DNA from: Bacillus alkalicellulosilyticus
GTDB taxonomy: Bacteria > Bacillota > Bacilli > Bacillales > Bacillaceae_F
DNA length: 64,000 bases
Direction of reading: 5' to 3'
Assembly: GCF_002019795.1 (NCBI RefSeq)
Contig: NZ_KV917381.1
Coordinates: forward strand, 2,167,210-2,231,209
The notes under the pieces were generated by a model. The model had not been told where the DNA came from and made no database searches. It saw nothing but the letters and a program-made list of their open reading frames with translations. Numbering within the stretch: the first letter of the stretch is position 1; each line of letters begins with the position of its first letter. Shown piece by piece: positions 16,090 to 24,517 of this stretch. The position numbers were made by a program, and so were the translations under genes.

Positions 16090-16350
16090 TTATCTACTTT
16101 TCACTAGGAGATTAACTGCTTCTTGAATAAAAGCTTCCGTATCTTCCCCTTTTTCGATTTGTTCTCTGACACAATGCTCTAGGTTAGTACTTACAACTAC
16201 CCCAATTGCACGGTCTAATGCATTTCTTGCTGCTGACATTTGTGCCACTAGCTCTCTACAATCCTTCCCTTCCTCCATCATTCGCAAAATGGCCTTCACT
16301 TGACCTTCAACTCGTTTGACTCTGTTTTTCATTTGATCACTATATTCCAT
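16090..16350 (-). CDS. cstR: CstR persulfide-sensing repressor (CsoR/FrmR family)
   Basis: Small all-helical repressor of 86 aa. The two reactive cysteines are in EEGKDCREL (about residue 30) and NLEHCVREQ (about 59). The residue four before the second cysteine is Asn, where copper-sensing CsoR has His, and the C-terminal EAVNLLVKSR closely matches the staphylococcal CstR end, so persulfide sensing is much more likely than copper sensing. Persulfide or polysulfide would crosslink the cysteines and release DNA. Starts at ATG 16350 with AAGGAGAGAG upstream. It lies 28 nt after the rhodanese gene 16379-16771. Confidence 0.92.
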   Translation of the reverse strand: MEYSDQMKNRVKRVEGQVKAILRMMEEGKDCRELVAQMSAARNALDRAIGVVVSTNLEHCVREQIEKGEDTEAFIQEAVNLLVKSR

Positions 16351-16378
16351 CTTACTCTCTCCTTGTTTACATAATAAT

Positions 16379-16771
16379 CTACTTTACAACTTCACCTTTC
16401 CAGGCTAGCATTCCACCCTTAACGTTAATTAAATTATTATACCCAAGACCCTTTAATGTGTTTGATGCTTGAAGACTTCGCTTCCCGCTTCTACAAAAGA
16501 CAACAACTTTTTGGTCATTAGGTATCAGATGCGCGTTTTCTTCTAAGGTACTTAACGGAACATTCGTCATTCCAGCAATGTGACCAGCAGTAAATTCGTT
16601 TGTTTCACGAACATCAACAAAGAATACATCTTGATTTTGTTCGTCAGCCATCATTTCAGCTAATTGTTCCGTGCTTATTTGCTCAATTCCACTTGTAGTT
16701 ACTAGTTTATAACCGATAAAGCCTACAATAACTAATAAGAAAAAAAGAAAGTGTTTTAAATTCTTATTCAC
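16379..16771 (-). CDS. Membrane-anchored rhodanese, first gene of cstR operon
   Basis: Rhodanese of 130 aa with one N-terminal transmembrane helix (about residues 5-22, HFLFFLLVIVGFIGYKL) and a domain carrying VDVRETNEFTAGHI and the active loop FCRSGKRSLQ, with Cys near residue 91. Start GTG 16771 is chosen because AAGGAGG lies seven nt upstream; the longer reading runs through that site. It is directly upstream of cstR and downstream of a candidate CstR operator, so the pair is probably autoregulated. Its domain is similar to the 15086-15448 protein, so the two are likely paralogues. Confidence 0.88.
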   Translation of the reverse strand: MNKNLKHFLFFLLVIVGFIGYKLVTTSGIEQISTEQLAEMMADEQNQDVFFVDVRETNEFTAGHIAGMTNVPLSTLEENAHLIPNDQKVVVFCRSGKRSLQASNTLKGLGYNNLINVKGGMLAWKGEVVK

Positions 16772-16804
16772 AGTTTGCCTCCTTTTTAGTTGGTACACTC
16801 ATAG

Positions 16805-16822
16805 TATACCCCTATAGGTATA
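16805..16822. promoter_or_regulatory. Candidate CstR operator before rhodanese-cstR
   Basis: TATACCCCTATAGGTATA, the most symmetric of the four sites, 34 nt upstream of the GTG start and within 20 nt of the sulP stop. Confidence 0.7.
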
Positions 16823-16839
16823 TTGTCAACTGTGTTTTT

Positions 16840-18501
16840 TTATTTGATGTCAGTTATGGCATGCTGTATCGATAAATAATTGATTTGTTTTCCGTATTTT
16901 ACATCCCATTGAACTTTCTTAAATAAGTCCATGACAGGACCTTTTACACTAGCCAAAACAATCGTTATACCAGCAGATTGATATTGTTCAATGAGTTCCT
17001 CTAGCGTATGAATCGCAACGGCATCAATTGAATTGACACCCGAAAAATCAAAAATGACCGACTTTGTATCCGGTTTTTCTGACAGGAGTTCTCTAAGTTG
17101 ATTTTCTAGAAATGTCATATTCGCAAAGTATAAAGAAGCATCTACGCGAAAAATGAGTACTTGCGGATCTACTGTTGCTTCTGGATATCTTTTTATATTT
17201 CGAAAAACTTGTTCTTCTTTAACAAATCCAAGCACAGCAACATGCGGATATGCACTTCTCCAAATAAAAACGAGTAACGAAAACACAACACCAATAAATA
17301 TCCCTTGTTCAATCCCAATCAATAGAGTTGAAACAAACGTAATTATACATGTCCACCCATCAATTTTCTTAACTTTAAATAGGTACTTTACCTCCCTTAC
17401 ATCAATTAAACTAAAAACGGCTACTATAATTATCGCGCCTAAGACCGCATTGGGTAAGAAATAAAAGCCATCCGTGAAAAAAACGAGTGTGAGCAAAACG
17501 AGTATAGCCGTAATCATTGTCGCAAAAGGTGTTTTAGCTCCAGCTTGATGATTAACGGCAGAACGAGAAAAACCACCAGTGACTGGATACCCTGAAAAAA
17601 AGGAACCACCAACATTTGCTAACCCTAATCCAACCAGTTCTTTATTAGCATTTACTTTATATTTCTCTTTAGCTGCAATAGCTTTTGCCATTGCAATGGA
17701 TTCCATAAACCCAATCAAGGAGATTGTAATGGCTATTGGTAACAAAGTAAGGATAGCATCCATTGAAAAAGCAGGAACTGATAAAGAAGGTAGTCCACTT
17801 GGAACATCACCAACAATCTTTACACCGAATGTCTGCAATTGTAAGATATAAACGGTAAATATACTTAACACTACAACAACAAGAGGTCCAGGCAGTTTTG
17901 GAGCAACCTTTTTTACCCCTACTAGTACCCCAATAGTAGCAAAACCAAGAATTAAGGCGATTGGATTAATTTCAGAAACCCGTTGTAAAACTTCAATGAC
18001 AATTAAAAATACATCTTTTTCCGCCTCTAACTTCAAACCAATCACATGTTTTAGCTGGCTAACTCCTATAATAATTGCTGCGGCTGATGTAAAACCACTG
18101 ATAACGGCATGAGATAAAAAAGTAACTAAAAAGCCTAAACGTAAAACCCCCATCAAAAACTGAATAAGTCCAATGAGCATCATGAGTAAAAGGACTAACG
18201 AAATATACTCACTCGATCCTGGCTCAGCAATAGCGGAAACACCCGAAAATACAAGCAAAGATACCATCGCAACTGGTCCAACAGCAAGGTGTCTTGATGT
18301 TCCAAACAGAGCATATATCAGTAAAGGAATTGTTGACGCATATAATCCAACTACAGGTGGAAGTCCAGCGAGCATGGCATATGCCATCCCTTGTGGAATA
18401 AGCATAATCGCAACAATTAGTCCTGCAGACATATCGCCACGTAAATCGTCACGTGAATAAGTTGAAATCCAATCAAAAGCGGGAATCCAATTCAATTTCA
18501 T
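16840..18501 (-). CDS. SulP/SLC26 family anion permease
   Basis: Membrane transporter of 553 aa with the SulP core of about 10-14 helices and a C-terminal cytoplasmic STAS domain (about 440-550, with FDFSGVNSIDAVAIHTL). The family signature region VGLYASTIPLLIYALFGTSRHLAVGPVA is near residues 50-80. SulP proteins move sulfate, bicarbonate or other anions. Its placement with a CstR-type site immediately upstream and the persulfide genes downstream suggests sulfate, sulfite or thiosulfate as substrate (inference). Starts at ATG 18501 behind AAAAAGGAG. Confidence 0.92.
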   Translation of the reverse strand: MKLNWIPAFDWISTYSRDDLRGDMSAGLIVAIMLIPQGMAYAMLAGLPPVVGLYASTIPLLIYALFGTSRHLAVGPVAMVSLLVFSGVSAIAEPGSSEYISLVLLLMMLIGLIQFLMGVLRLGFLVTFLSHAVISGFTSAAAIIIGVSQLKHVIGLKLEAEKDVFLIVIEVLQRVSEINPIALILGFATIGVLVGVKKVAPKLPGPLVVVVLSIFTVYILQLQTFGVKIVGDVPSGLPSLSVPAFSMDAILTLLPIAITISLIGFMESIAMAKAIAAKEKYKVNANKELVGLGLANVGGSFFSGYPVTGGFSRSAVNHQAGAKTPFATMITAILVLLTLVFFTDGFYFLPNAVLGAIIIVAVFSLIDVREVKYLFKVKKIDGWTCIITFVSTLLIGIEQGIFIGVVFSLLVFIWRSAYPHVAVLGFVKEEQVFRNIKRYPEATVDPQVLIFRVDASLYFANMTFLENQLRELLSEKPDTKSVIFDFSGVNSIDAVAIHTLEELIEQYQSAGITIVLASVKGPVMDLFKKVQWDVKYGKQINYLSIQHAITDIK

Positions 18502-18527
18502 ATTATGTTCTCCTTTTTAATTATACA

Positions 18528-18543
18528 TATACCCCTATACCTA
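18528..18543. promoter_or_regulatory. Candidate CstR operator before SulP gene
   Basis: TATACCCCTATACCTA, sharing ATACCCCTATA with the site at 16805, 27 nt before the SulP start. Confidence 0.6.
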
Positions 18544-18612
18544 CATTAATGAGTAAGTTATTATCTGTCAAACAAAAGTGAAGCATCAACAACCAACATC
18601 TCTATACTTTGC

Positions 18613-18642
18613 AAAAAAATAAGACGACCTATTGGCCGCCTT
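18613..18642 (-). terminator. Intrinsic terminator
   Basis: AAGGCGGCC / GGTCGTCTT 9-bp stem (with G-U pairs), loop AATA, then seven T on the minus strand, 11 nt after the stop of the small gene at 18653-18874. Confidence 0.85.
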
Positions 18643-18652
18643 CGTTAGTTAT

Positions 18653-18874
18653 CTAATTTAAATCCTTACTATGCTCTTGAATAATAGTCACAACTTCCAT
18701 TACAGTTCGAGCACATTCATGTATCTCTTCTGTCGTCACTTCATACAGTCCCACTTCATTACGTAAAACTGTAAAGGGACCTATTACAGCTGTTTCATTT
18801 GTTTTAATGGTTTTAAGTTTTTCAACTAAGGGATCTTCAATGTGAAGACATTCAAATAGGGTTAATTCCTTCAT
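18653..18874 (-). CDS. Small hypothetical protein, 73 aa
   Basis: Compact acidic protein starting MKELTLFECLHIEDPLVEKL and ending HSKDLN. It has no signal peptide or membrane segment; the middle (IGPFTVLRNEVGLYEVT) looks beta-rich and the end helical. I do not recognise a family. Start ATG 18874 is preferred over an upstream GTG at 18886. It has its own terminator. Confidence 0.6.
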   Translation of the reverse strand: MKELTLFECLHIEDPLVEKLKTIKTNETAVIGPFTVLRNEVGLYEVTTEEIHECARTVMEVVTIIQEHSKDLN

Positions 18875-19041
18875 TATGTTCACCAAAATTCATGATAGTA
18901 TAGTAATCTTACATAATTATACCATATTTGAGTGATTTATCTACCGTAATTATAGACCCATAGTTTTTACACATGACAACTTTGAATGCTTCTGGAATAA
19001 AATATGATGATAAGGGAAAAAAAGGAGTAGGCGGTGTTCAT

Positions 19042-19197
19042 ATGGGAGACATTATTAAATTCAACTCATTTCCTAAGCCTTTAAAGTTAGGAGATCGAAA
19101 AAAAAATTTGACGAATAAGATGAAACATTTAGATGAGGCCTATCAAAGAATTCAGGATAAGAAGAACAAGTTATTACAAAATCAAAAAGGATACTAA
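19042..19197 (+). CDS. Small basic hypothetical protein, 51 aa
   Basis: Short lysine-rich product starting MGDIIKFNSFPKPLKLGDRK and ending LLQNQKGY, predicted mostly helical in its C-terminal half. The in-frame extension upstream to 18973 is possible, but the usual small-protein opening MGDIIKF and an upstream GGAG (15 nt, rather far) favour 19042. It converges with the small minus-strand gene at 19223-19375, with a shared hairpin between them. I cannot name a family. Confidence 0.5.
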   Translation: MGDIIKFNSFPKPLKLGDRKKNLTNKMKHLDEAYQRIQDKKNKLLQNQKGY

Positions 19198-19215
19198 CCA
19201 TATGTGCTAGTATCC
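19189..19215 (-). terminator. Intrinsic terminator of minus-strand gene
   Basis: Perfect 8-bp stem GGATACTA / TAGTATCC with an 11-nt loop and a T5 tail on the minus strand, 7 nt after the stop of 19223-19375. It overlaps the end of the convergent plus-strand gene. Confidence 0.75.
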
Positions 19216-19222
19216 TCGAACG

Positions 19223-19375
19223 TTATACGGAAGATTTTATATGTTTAGTACGGTTTCGAATCGCTTCTACACGTTTTCTAGAGGCTTCAATTTCCGCGTC
19301 AATTTTCTTTCGGCGGGCCTCATTAATCTCTTGTTGAGACTTGAACTTAATTATTTTCGTTTCATGATTGTTCAT
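19223..19375 (-). CDS. Very small charged protein, 50 aa, coupled to upstream membrane protein gene
   Basis: Gene of 50 codons. GGAGGCGG lies 6-7 nt before ATG 19375. The product begins MNNHETKIIKFKSQQEINEA and ends TKHIKSSV; it is strongly charged and predicted to form one long helix (many Glu/Lys/Arg repeats). It overlaps the stop of the 19362-20552 gene by 14 nt, with its ribosome binding site inside that gene, so translation is probably coupled and the two products may act together. A terminator follows. Family unknown. Confidence 0.75.
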   Translation of the reverse strand: MNNHETKIIKFKSQQEINEARRKKIDAEIEASRKRVEAIRNRTKHIKSSV

Positions 19376-20552
19376 TTCTATCCGCCTCCTTACTATTTTG
19401 TATGGTATCTAGAGATAATAAGCATAGAGCATGAATTAATCGGTAAATCTCTCTTGACTCAATTATATCATTATTTACTAATAATTGGGTAACTTTTTGA
19501 TCATTTGAATCAAAATGGAAATTGTATATCCAAGTCTTCGTATTATGCATGTCCATTTTTAACTTTATCGAAATGACAGTATGATTTTCATAGGGGTTAT
19601 CGATAATGGGACTGTTAAATGCGCTATGTAACACTCTGACGACACTCCAGTTTTTATGGATAGGCGAGTCAGGATTTATAACTTTAGGAGTAGCCCCTGT
19701 TGTTCCAACATCCTCTAACTTAAAAAGACCTTCTTCTCTTTGTTCAAATAAGGTAAATCCTGAAATAATGTTCAAATCTTTAGTAGTAAATACGTTGTTA
19801 TGTACTCGGAATAACAATGTGTTTATATCTTTTATAAGGTGAATGACATAATCAGTTCCTTGAATCAGCTCTTCATTTGTCTCTTTAAACAGTTTAATAA
19901 TCTCTTCATATTCATTCACTAAATCTTCGAAATCTTTATTTTGGCGGGTCAGCCTATCCTGTAACACAGAAACTTTTGTTTCAAGTATCCGTTTTTCCTG
20001 TGTTGTAAAGCGTTCTAATCTTTCATCTAAGCGTTGATAAAAATCATCTAATTCTTTGTCACCTTGTATCATTGAACCAATATAATCATACAATCCCTGA
20101 AAGAAAAAATCATCTTTATCATCTAATAATGCACTTCTAAATAATTCGTATTCCTGGCTTCTAAATTTTTTATATGCCCCTGTATGGAAATGCCCACTAT
20201 CAAAGGTTAACATCTTTGGAAAGTATAGAAGGATTGTAAACAATATACCTATTCCTACTGCTATGGCAGTAGATAAAATAACATCTAGGTCATATCCCCA
20301 ATATGCACCTGACCAACCGACAATAGGACTGATAAATGGAAGTAACGCTATAACCAATTTTGATGTTAGACCATTGTCTGCTTTCTCTTTTATATTCTTG
20401 ACTTGAGATAAATCTCGAATTGGACTTACTAATAACCAAATCCACCATTTATTTTCATACTTCTTATCAACTTCACTATTTTTTAATACTTCTATGACTG
20501 TATCAAAGGTTTTACTCAATCGTAACAAACGACTATGATAGTTTTTATTCAT
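19362..20552 (-). CDS. Membrane protein with coiled coil, unknown function
   Basis: Protein of 396 aa. Two hydrophobic segments at about residues 65-85 and 92-115 are preceded by a basic N terminus with a WWIWLLV stretch near 36. A long predicted coiled coil runs from about residue 165 to 245 (LDERLERFTTQEKRILETKV and following). The C-terminal domain (about 250-390) is alpha/beta-like, with FNSPIIDNPYENHTV. No catalytic motif was found. ATG 20552 (MNKNYHS) is chosen, with AAGGTGGGG upstream. The coupled 50-aa gene follows. Tethered coiled-coil proteins like this can be stress or division factors, but there is no direct evidence. Confidence 0.75.
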   Translation of the reverse strand: MNKNYHSRLLRLSKTFDTVIEVLKNSEVDKKYENKWWIWLLVSPIRDLSQVKNIKEKADNGLTSKLVIALLPFISPIVGWSGAYWGYDLDVILSTAIAVGIGILFTILLYFPKMLTFDSGHFHTGAYKKFRSQEYELFRSALLDDKDDFFFQGLYDYIGSMIQGDKELDDFYQRLDERLERFTTQEKRILETKVSVLQDRLTRQNKDFEDLVNEYEEIIKLFKETNEELIQGTDYVIHLIKDINTLLFRVHNNVFTTKDLNIISGFTLFEQREEGLFKLEDVGTTGATPKVINPDSPIHKNWSVVRVLHSAFNSPIIDNPYENHTVISIKLKMDMHNTKTWIYNFHFDSNDQKVTQLLVNNDIIESREIYRLIHALCLLSLDTIQNSKEADRNEQS

Positions 20553-20834
20553 GATTCCCCACCTTAGTTCCTTCATTCTCCTACATCTATCAACTGTATC
20601 TCAAGAACTTTTACTAGTTTCATATCTTTTTAAACCTTATCATTTAGCAAAGCAAAAAAGAAGTGACTTCAGTTTGATTTCTATATATAATAAAACTTAT
20701 GGTCAACTATTGGGAATTTTTGCATATAATATTTGGTCTTTTCCTTTTTTAATTAATTTTCTTATAGATTGATATCTTATCTCTATCTATATTAAATAAT
20801 AAAAGACATGTGAAAACACTTAAGGGGGAACATT

Positions 20835-21473
20835 GTGAAACTACAATTGAAGTTGTTATTTGTACTGATGAGTTGTTTGGTATTTGCTGCTTGTAGCTTT
20901 TTTCAGGAAACGGTAAATCCAGAACCATTACCTGACAAGAAAGTGACAAGTGAAGAAAGTGAAATACAATATGAATTAAAATTAATACAAGAGTTTTACG
21001 AAGAAGCATTCATTAACGGTGAATTTTCAAATCGAGAAATGTACAGTGAAGAATTTGAGGATGGCTTTTTTGATTTATTAGCAGGCACCTTTGGACCAGT
21101 GCCATTTTCAACAATCAATGATGGAGACTTATACAGTACCCAATTTCATCAAATCATTAAAGTATTCCAAGTCGAACAATTAGTAAATATCTTATTCTCG
21201 GTAGAAGTTGTCGACAAACAGGAAAATAAAGTGATAGGTTACTTGAATTTTACCGTCCCCTATCTTGTAGAGGATGGACAATATAAAGCAATTCTTGATC
21301 CAGAATCGATATCTCCAGATGTAGCAGCATTAGCACATCGATTAATCACTATAAAGAACGAAGCGTTCCAAGATGACCCTGACATCAATGGATATGATAG
21401 TTTTGTTCGAAAATTTAATGAAGAACATAAAGAAGAAATTGAAAGTTTTCTAAAAACAAAAGGGTTATATTAG
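20835..21473 (+). CDS. Hypothetical lipoprotein, 212 aa
   Basis: Predicted lipoprotein with a signal peptide and the lipobox FAAC (Cys at about residue 20), so the mature protein is anchored outside the membrane. The remaining part is acidic with long helices (YELKLIQEFYEEAFING) and a beta-rich middle (VNILFSVEVVDKQENKVIGYLNFTV). Start GTG 20835 has GGGGG nine nt upstream. I do not recognise a family. The 280 nt before it show no gene; the plus-strand ORF at 20551-20772 lies antisense to the neighbour and is not credible. Confidence 0.68.
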   Translation: MKLQLKLLFVLMSCLVFAACSFFQETVNPEPLPDKKVTSEESEIQYELKLIQEFYEEAFINGEFSNREMYSEEFEDGFFDLLAGTFGPVPFSTINDGDLYSTQFHQIIKVFQVEQLVNILFSVEVVDKQENKVIGYLNFTVPYLVEDGQYKAILDPESISPDVAALAHRLITIKNEAFQDDPDINGYDSFVRKFNEEHKEEIESFLKTKGLY

Positions 21474-21521
21474 AGTAAACGTAGCCCTTTAAGCAAAAAA
21501 CTTAATGACTCATGTTGCTTA

Positions 21522-21558
21522 AACCCGCTGTGAATGCTTTTTTCACAACGGGTTTTTT
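21522..21558 (+). terminator. Intrinsic terminator after lipoprotein gene
   Basis: AACCCGCTGTGAA / TTTCACAACGGGTT arms with a T-rich loop and six T at the end, about 50 nt after the stop. The CACAACGGGTTTT arm matches the first hairpin of the repeat family at 1334-1371. Confidence 0.8.
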
Positions 21559-21612
21559 GATGTATCGAGCAATTGCTATTATTTTGATTTGTTAGCTTGA
21601 CCCTAGGTCTAA

Positions 21613-22458
21613 TTAATAAACACGTAATTGTATTTGGTTACCGGATGGATCAGAAATGAGATTTTCTTCAACAGAATATCCAAGTTTAAAACATGACTGA
21701 AGGATTTGAGTTTTTTCTTCCTCACTTTCGATTGTCAAGGTGAAGTATTGAAGTCCTACACTGTTCAAAGAAGGAGCTGGTGCACCTACACCATTCCATA
21801 CATTAATCGCTACGTGATGATGGTACCCGCCATGTGATAAAAACAGAGCATGATTTCCTAACTGATGAACGACGTTAAACCCAAGAGCCTCAACATAAAA
21901 CTCTTTTGCTTTCTGTAAATCTGCAACATGAAGATGAATGTGGCCAAAGATAGTATCCGCGTGCAAACCTGCAAACCCTTTCGCATCAGATTCTTTTAAT
22001 AGATTAGGTACATCTAGAGGAATTGAAGACATGTTGACTTCATTGTTCGTCCATTCCCATTGTTCCGAAGGGCGATCACAATATAGTTCGATTCCATTCC
22101 CATCAGGGTCTGCTAAGTAAATCGCTTCACTTACCAAATGGTCTGAATATCCTTGCATTGAATCATACCCAATTGAAATTAAGTATTTAAGAACGTTTGC
22201 AAGTTCTTTACGACTCGGTAGCAATAAAGCAATATGGTATAAACCTGAGCGACGTGGCTCTTTTCGTTGCACTTTAACAGGTTGTTCAATGGTTAGCAGT
22301 TTAGTCTGGCCATCTAAAGATAAATGAACTTGCTTTTCCTTGTTTTGAAATACTTTAAAGCCGAGGACGTCCTGATAAAAAGATAAAGAACGAGTTATAT
22401 CTTCAACAAAAAGATGGGCATGGCTTACATAAGTAAGAGGTGGTTTATGAAATTTCAT
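21613..22458 (-). CDS. Catechol-2,3-dioxygenase-like protein (VOC superfamily, CatE-like)
   Basis: Extradiol-dioxygenase-type protein of 281 aa with two paired VOC modules (about residues 5-130 and 170-280). Candidate Fe(II) ligands are the histidine in FGHIHLHVADL, the one in YHHHVAINVW and the glutamate in the N- or C-terminal module (GIELYC). The second module carries LHVADLQKAKEFYVEALGF. It resembles B. subtilis CatE (YfiE), which cleaves catechol. Starts at ATG 22458 after AAAGGAG. Substrate not proven; a ring-cleavage role would fit detoxification of quinols. Confidence 0.85.
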   Translation of the reverse strand: MKFHKPPLTYVSHAHLFVEDITRSLSFYQDVLGFKVFQNKEKQVHLSLDGQTKLLTIEQPVKVQRKEPRRSGLYHIALLLPSRKELANVLKYLISIGYDSMQGYSDHLVSEAIYLADPDGNGIELYCDRPSEQWEWTNNEVNMSSIPLDVPNLLKESDAKGFAGLHADTIFGHIHLHVADLQKAKEFYVEALGFNVVHQLGNHALFLSHGGYHHHVAINVWNGVGAPAPSLNSVGLQYFTLTIESEEEKTQILQSCFKLGYSVEENLISDPSGNQIQLRVY

Positions 22459-22644
22459 ACAACTATCTCCTTTTAGACATTCTTCACAGTCTGTACGGCA
22501 TTTGCCTCTAGTATATAATTATCGGTCTTCTCTGTCTAAAAAACTGCCTTTATTATATATGAGCAATATTTTTGACTGAACTATGGAAAAAAAGTAAAGT
22601 ATAAAACAGAATTAGTTTAATTTACATATATAAGGAGACATGAA

Positions 22645-23361
22645 ATGAGTAATCTTACAGGAAAAAATGCAATCATTACTGGGGCTGGACGTGGGATTGG
22701 TAGAGCAACAGCCATCGCTTTAGCAAAAGAAGGCGTAAATGTTGGTCTAATCGGACTAACGATGGAAAACCTAGAAAAAGTAGCACAAGACATTGCACAA
22801 TATGATGTTAAAGTATCTGCAGCAACGGCTGATGTATCCGATTTAGAAGCGGTAACCTATGCAGTTGAACATATCAAAAGCGACCTCGGTAGCATTGACG
22901 TATTAATAAACAATGCTGGAACTGCAAAATTTGGAGGATTTCTTGATTTAACTCCTGAAGAATGGGAAAACATCATTCGAGTTAATCTCATGGGTGTATA
23001 TAATGTAACAAGAGCCGTACTTCCTGAAATGATTGAACAAAAGTCTGGAGATATCGTAAATATCTCTTCGACTGCAGGACAAAAAGGAGCTCCTGTGACA
23101 AGTGCTTATAGTGCTTCTAAGTTTGGGGTGTTAGGACTGACAGAATCACTTATGCTCGAGGTAAGAAAACACAACATCCGAGTTACGGCTCTTACGCCAA
23201 GCACCGTTGTTACAGACTTAGCATATCAATCTGACTTAATTTCTGGAGATGCAGAAAAAGTGATGCATCCAGAAGACTTAGCTGATATCATTGTAGCTGG
23301 ATTAAAACTGCATCCTAGAGTTTTCCTAAAATCAGCGGGACTATGGTCTACAAATCCATAA
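22645..23361 (+). CDS. Short-chain dehydrogenase/reductase (FabG-like)
   Basis: NAD(P)-dependent oxidoreductase of 238 aa. Rossmann motif TGAGRGIG at about residues 12-19, NNAG near 89-92, and the catalytic SSTAG serine with YSASK tyrosine and lysine near 141-158. It ends soon after LKLHPRVF, matching the length of 3-oxoacyl reductase-like SDRs. Strong ribosome binding site AAGGAG upstream of ATG 22645. Its substrate may be a ketoacyl or an unrelated carbonyl. The short repeat array begins 24 nt after its stop. Confidence 0.88.
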   Translation: MSNLTGKNAIITGAGRGIGRATAIALAKEGVNVGLIGLTMENLEKVAQDIAQYDVKVSAATADVSDLEAVTYAVEHIKSDLGSIDVLINNAGTAKFGGFLDLTPEEWENIIRVNLMGVYNVTRAVLPEMIEQKSGDIVNISSTAGQKGAPVTSAYSASKFGVLGLTESLMLEVRKHNIRVTALTPSTVVTDLAYQSDLISGDAEKVMHPEDLADIIVAGLKLHPRVFLKSAGLWSTNP

Positions 23362-23384
23362 GAAAAACGGCAATGGCCATTCCA

Positions 23385-23568
23385 TAACGGACAGGAAAGA
23401 CCTTATTTTACGATATTTTCTATATTTATTGTTGTAACGGACACCAGGGACCTTATAGTAAAGAAAATCCGCAATAATCACATCTTTTAGGATAAATAAG
23501 GTCCCCTGTGTCCGATAGACTGAAAAAAGTAGACTTTTAGAGAAAATAGAGTCATCTGTGTCCGTTAG
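23385..23568. repeat. Array of four short repeats (two direct, two inverted)
   Basis: Four variants of a motif near TAACGGACACAGGGGACCTTAT: 23385-23410 and 23435-23460 on the plus strand, and 23495-23517 and 23543-23568 on the minus strand. The pairs face each other, so strong hairpins can form. Such GGACACAGG elements recur in Bacillus chromosomes. The array fills the space between the SDR gene and the VOC gene, and there is no gene in it. Confidence 0.75.
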
Positions 23569-23582
23569 CATTAAGAAATAAA

Positions 23583-23620
23583 AAAACGAGCTGCTCTAAC
23601 GATTAAGAGCAGCTCGTTTT
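23583..23620. terminator. Bidirectional intrinsic terminator
   Basis: Perfect 15-bp stem AAAACGAGCTGCTCT / AGAGCAGCTCGTTTT with an 8-nt loop and T-rich ends on both strands, between the repeat array and the VOC gene stop. Confidence 0.9.
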
Positions 23621-24010
23621 CTATTTCCCTTTTTGAAAAAACTCTATCCATTCTCCGTCTTGTCCATAAAAGAAGAAATACCGGGATCCATCAGGTAATG
23701 TCGTAATATCACTATCAATAAGTTCAACATCAAGATTTTGTATTCTTGACCATTCCTCTTCTATATCATCTACTGTAATCGCAATGTGATGGACCTTTCC
23801 TTCAGACGGTAGTTTGTCATTATATCCTTGAATCAATTCGAGTTCGGTTTCTCCATCTTTAGTAAAACCTAAAAACGCCAGTTTAATGATGCCGTTCGTA
23901 TGTAGTAGAGTATTTTTCAATGTCATTCCTACTATTGATTCATAGAAATGGATTGAAGCCTCGATATCCTTTACCATTATGCCAACATGTTCTATTTTTG
24001 TACGTGCCAT
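23621..24010 (-). CDS. VOC family protein (glyoxalase/epimerase-like)
   Basis: Single-module metalloprotein of 129 aa. Metal ligands: His in IEHVGIMVKD near residue 8, His in VHHIAITVDD near 74, and Glu near the end (EWIEFFQ). The order H-x-H-x-E matches glyoxalase or methylmalonyl-CoA-epimerase-type VOC proteins. Start ATG 24010. It lies 57 nt downstream of the other small VOC gene, 24068-24421, in the same direction; the two may be cotranscribed. Confidence 0.82.
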   Translation of the reverse strand: MARTKIEHVGIMVKDIEASIHFYESIVGMTLKNTLLHTNGIIKLAFLGFTKDGETELELIQGYNDKLPSEGKVHHIAITVDDIEEEWSRIQNLDVELIDSDITTLPDGSRYFFFYGQDGEWIEFFQKGK

Positions 24011-24067
24011 TTATATACCTCACTTCTCTCACAATGTAGTCAATGATGTCATTATAAAGGATTTTGA

Positions 24068-24421
24068 TTACGTTTGACATACCATTAGTACATTACCATC
24101 TGGATCGGAAAACGAAAACCACTTGTTATGTTGGATTTCCGTAACAATCGGTACTCCTTTGTCTTTTAAATAATCGTACGATCCTTGAATATCTGATGTA
24201 TTAAAATGAAATAAAGGAACATCCTTAATGACTTCAGGTGAATAAATACGTTCGTCTAAAATTAAAGAGTGTCCCGGTTTTAATGGAATGACAAACAAAT
24301 GACCATATATAATCTCTCCGACAGGTCGACTAAGTATATCGCAGTACCATTTCATAGCATTCTCAATATTACTAACTGGAATAAATATTCCACCTATATA
24401 GCTTTCAATCGGACTTTTCAT
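24068..24421 (-). CDS. VOC family protein
   Basis: VOC-fold protein of 117 aa with GIFIPVSNIENAMKWYCDIL (first beta-alpha unit) and the final strand FSDPDGNVLMVCQ. The usual metal glutamate at the end is replaced by the sequence NVLMV, so metal binding is uncertain. Start ATG 24421 is chosen from AAAAAGGAG upstream; a longer reading to 24490 would cross the adjacent terminator. It belongs to the many small glyoxalase/bleomycin-type proteins of Bacillus with unknown substrates. Confidence 0.75.
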   Translation of the reverse strand: MKSPIESYIGGIFIPVSNIENAMKWYCDILSRPVGEIIYGHLFVIPLKPGHSLILDERIYSPEVIKDVPLFHFNTSDIQGSYDYLKDKGVPIVTEIQHNKWFSFSDPDGNVLMVCQT

Positions 24422-24466
24422 AATATTTACACTCCTTTTTATGGGTAGTAAGAAAGAATAATATAA

Positions 24467-24503
24467 AAATAGAGTATAAATAAACATCATTTATACTCTA
24501 TTT
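24467..24503. terminator. Strong bidirectional terminator
   Basis: Perfect 15-bp stem AAATAGAGTATAAAT / ATTTATACTCTATTT with a 7-nt loop, T-rich on both sides. It lies 15 nt after the stop of 24518-25129. Confidence 0.9.
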
Positions 24504-24517
24504 TAGCTTTTACTTTA

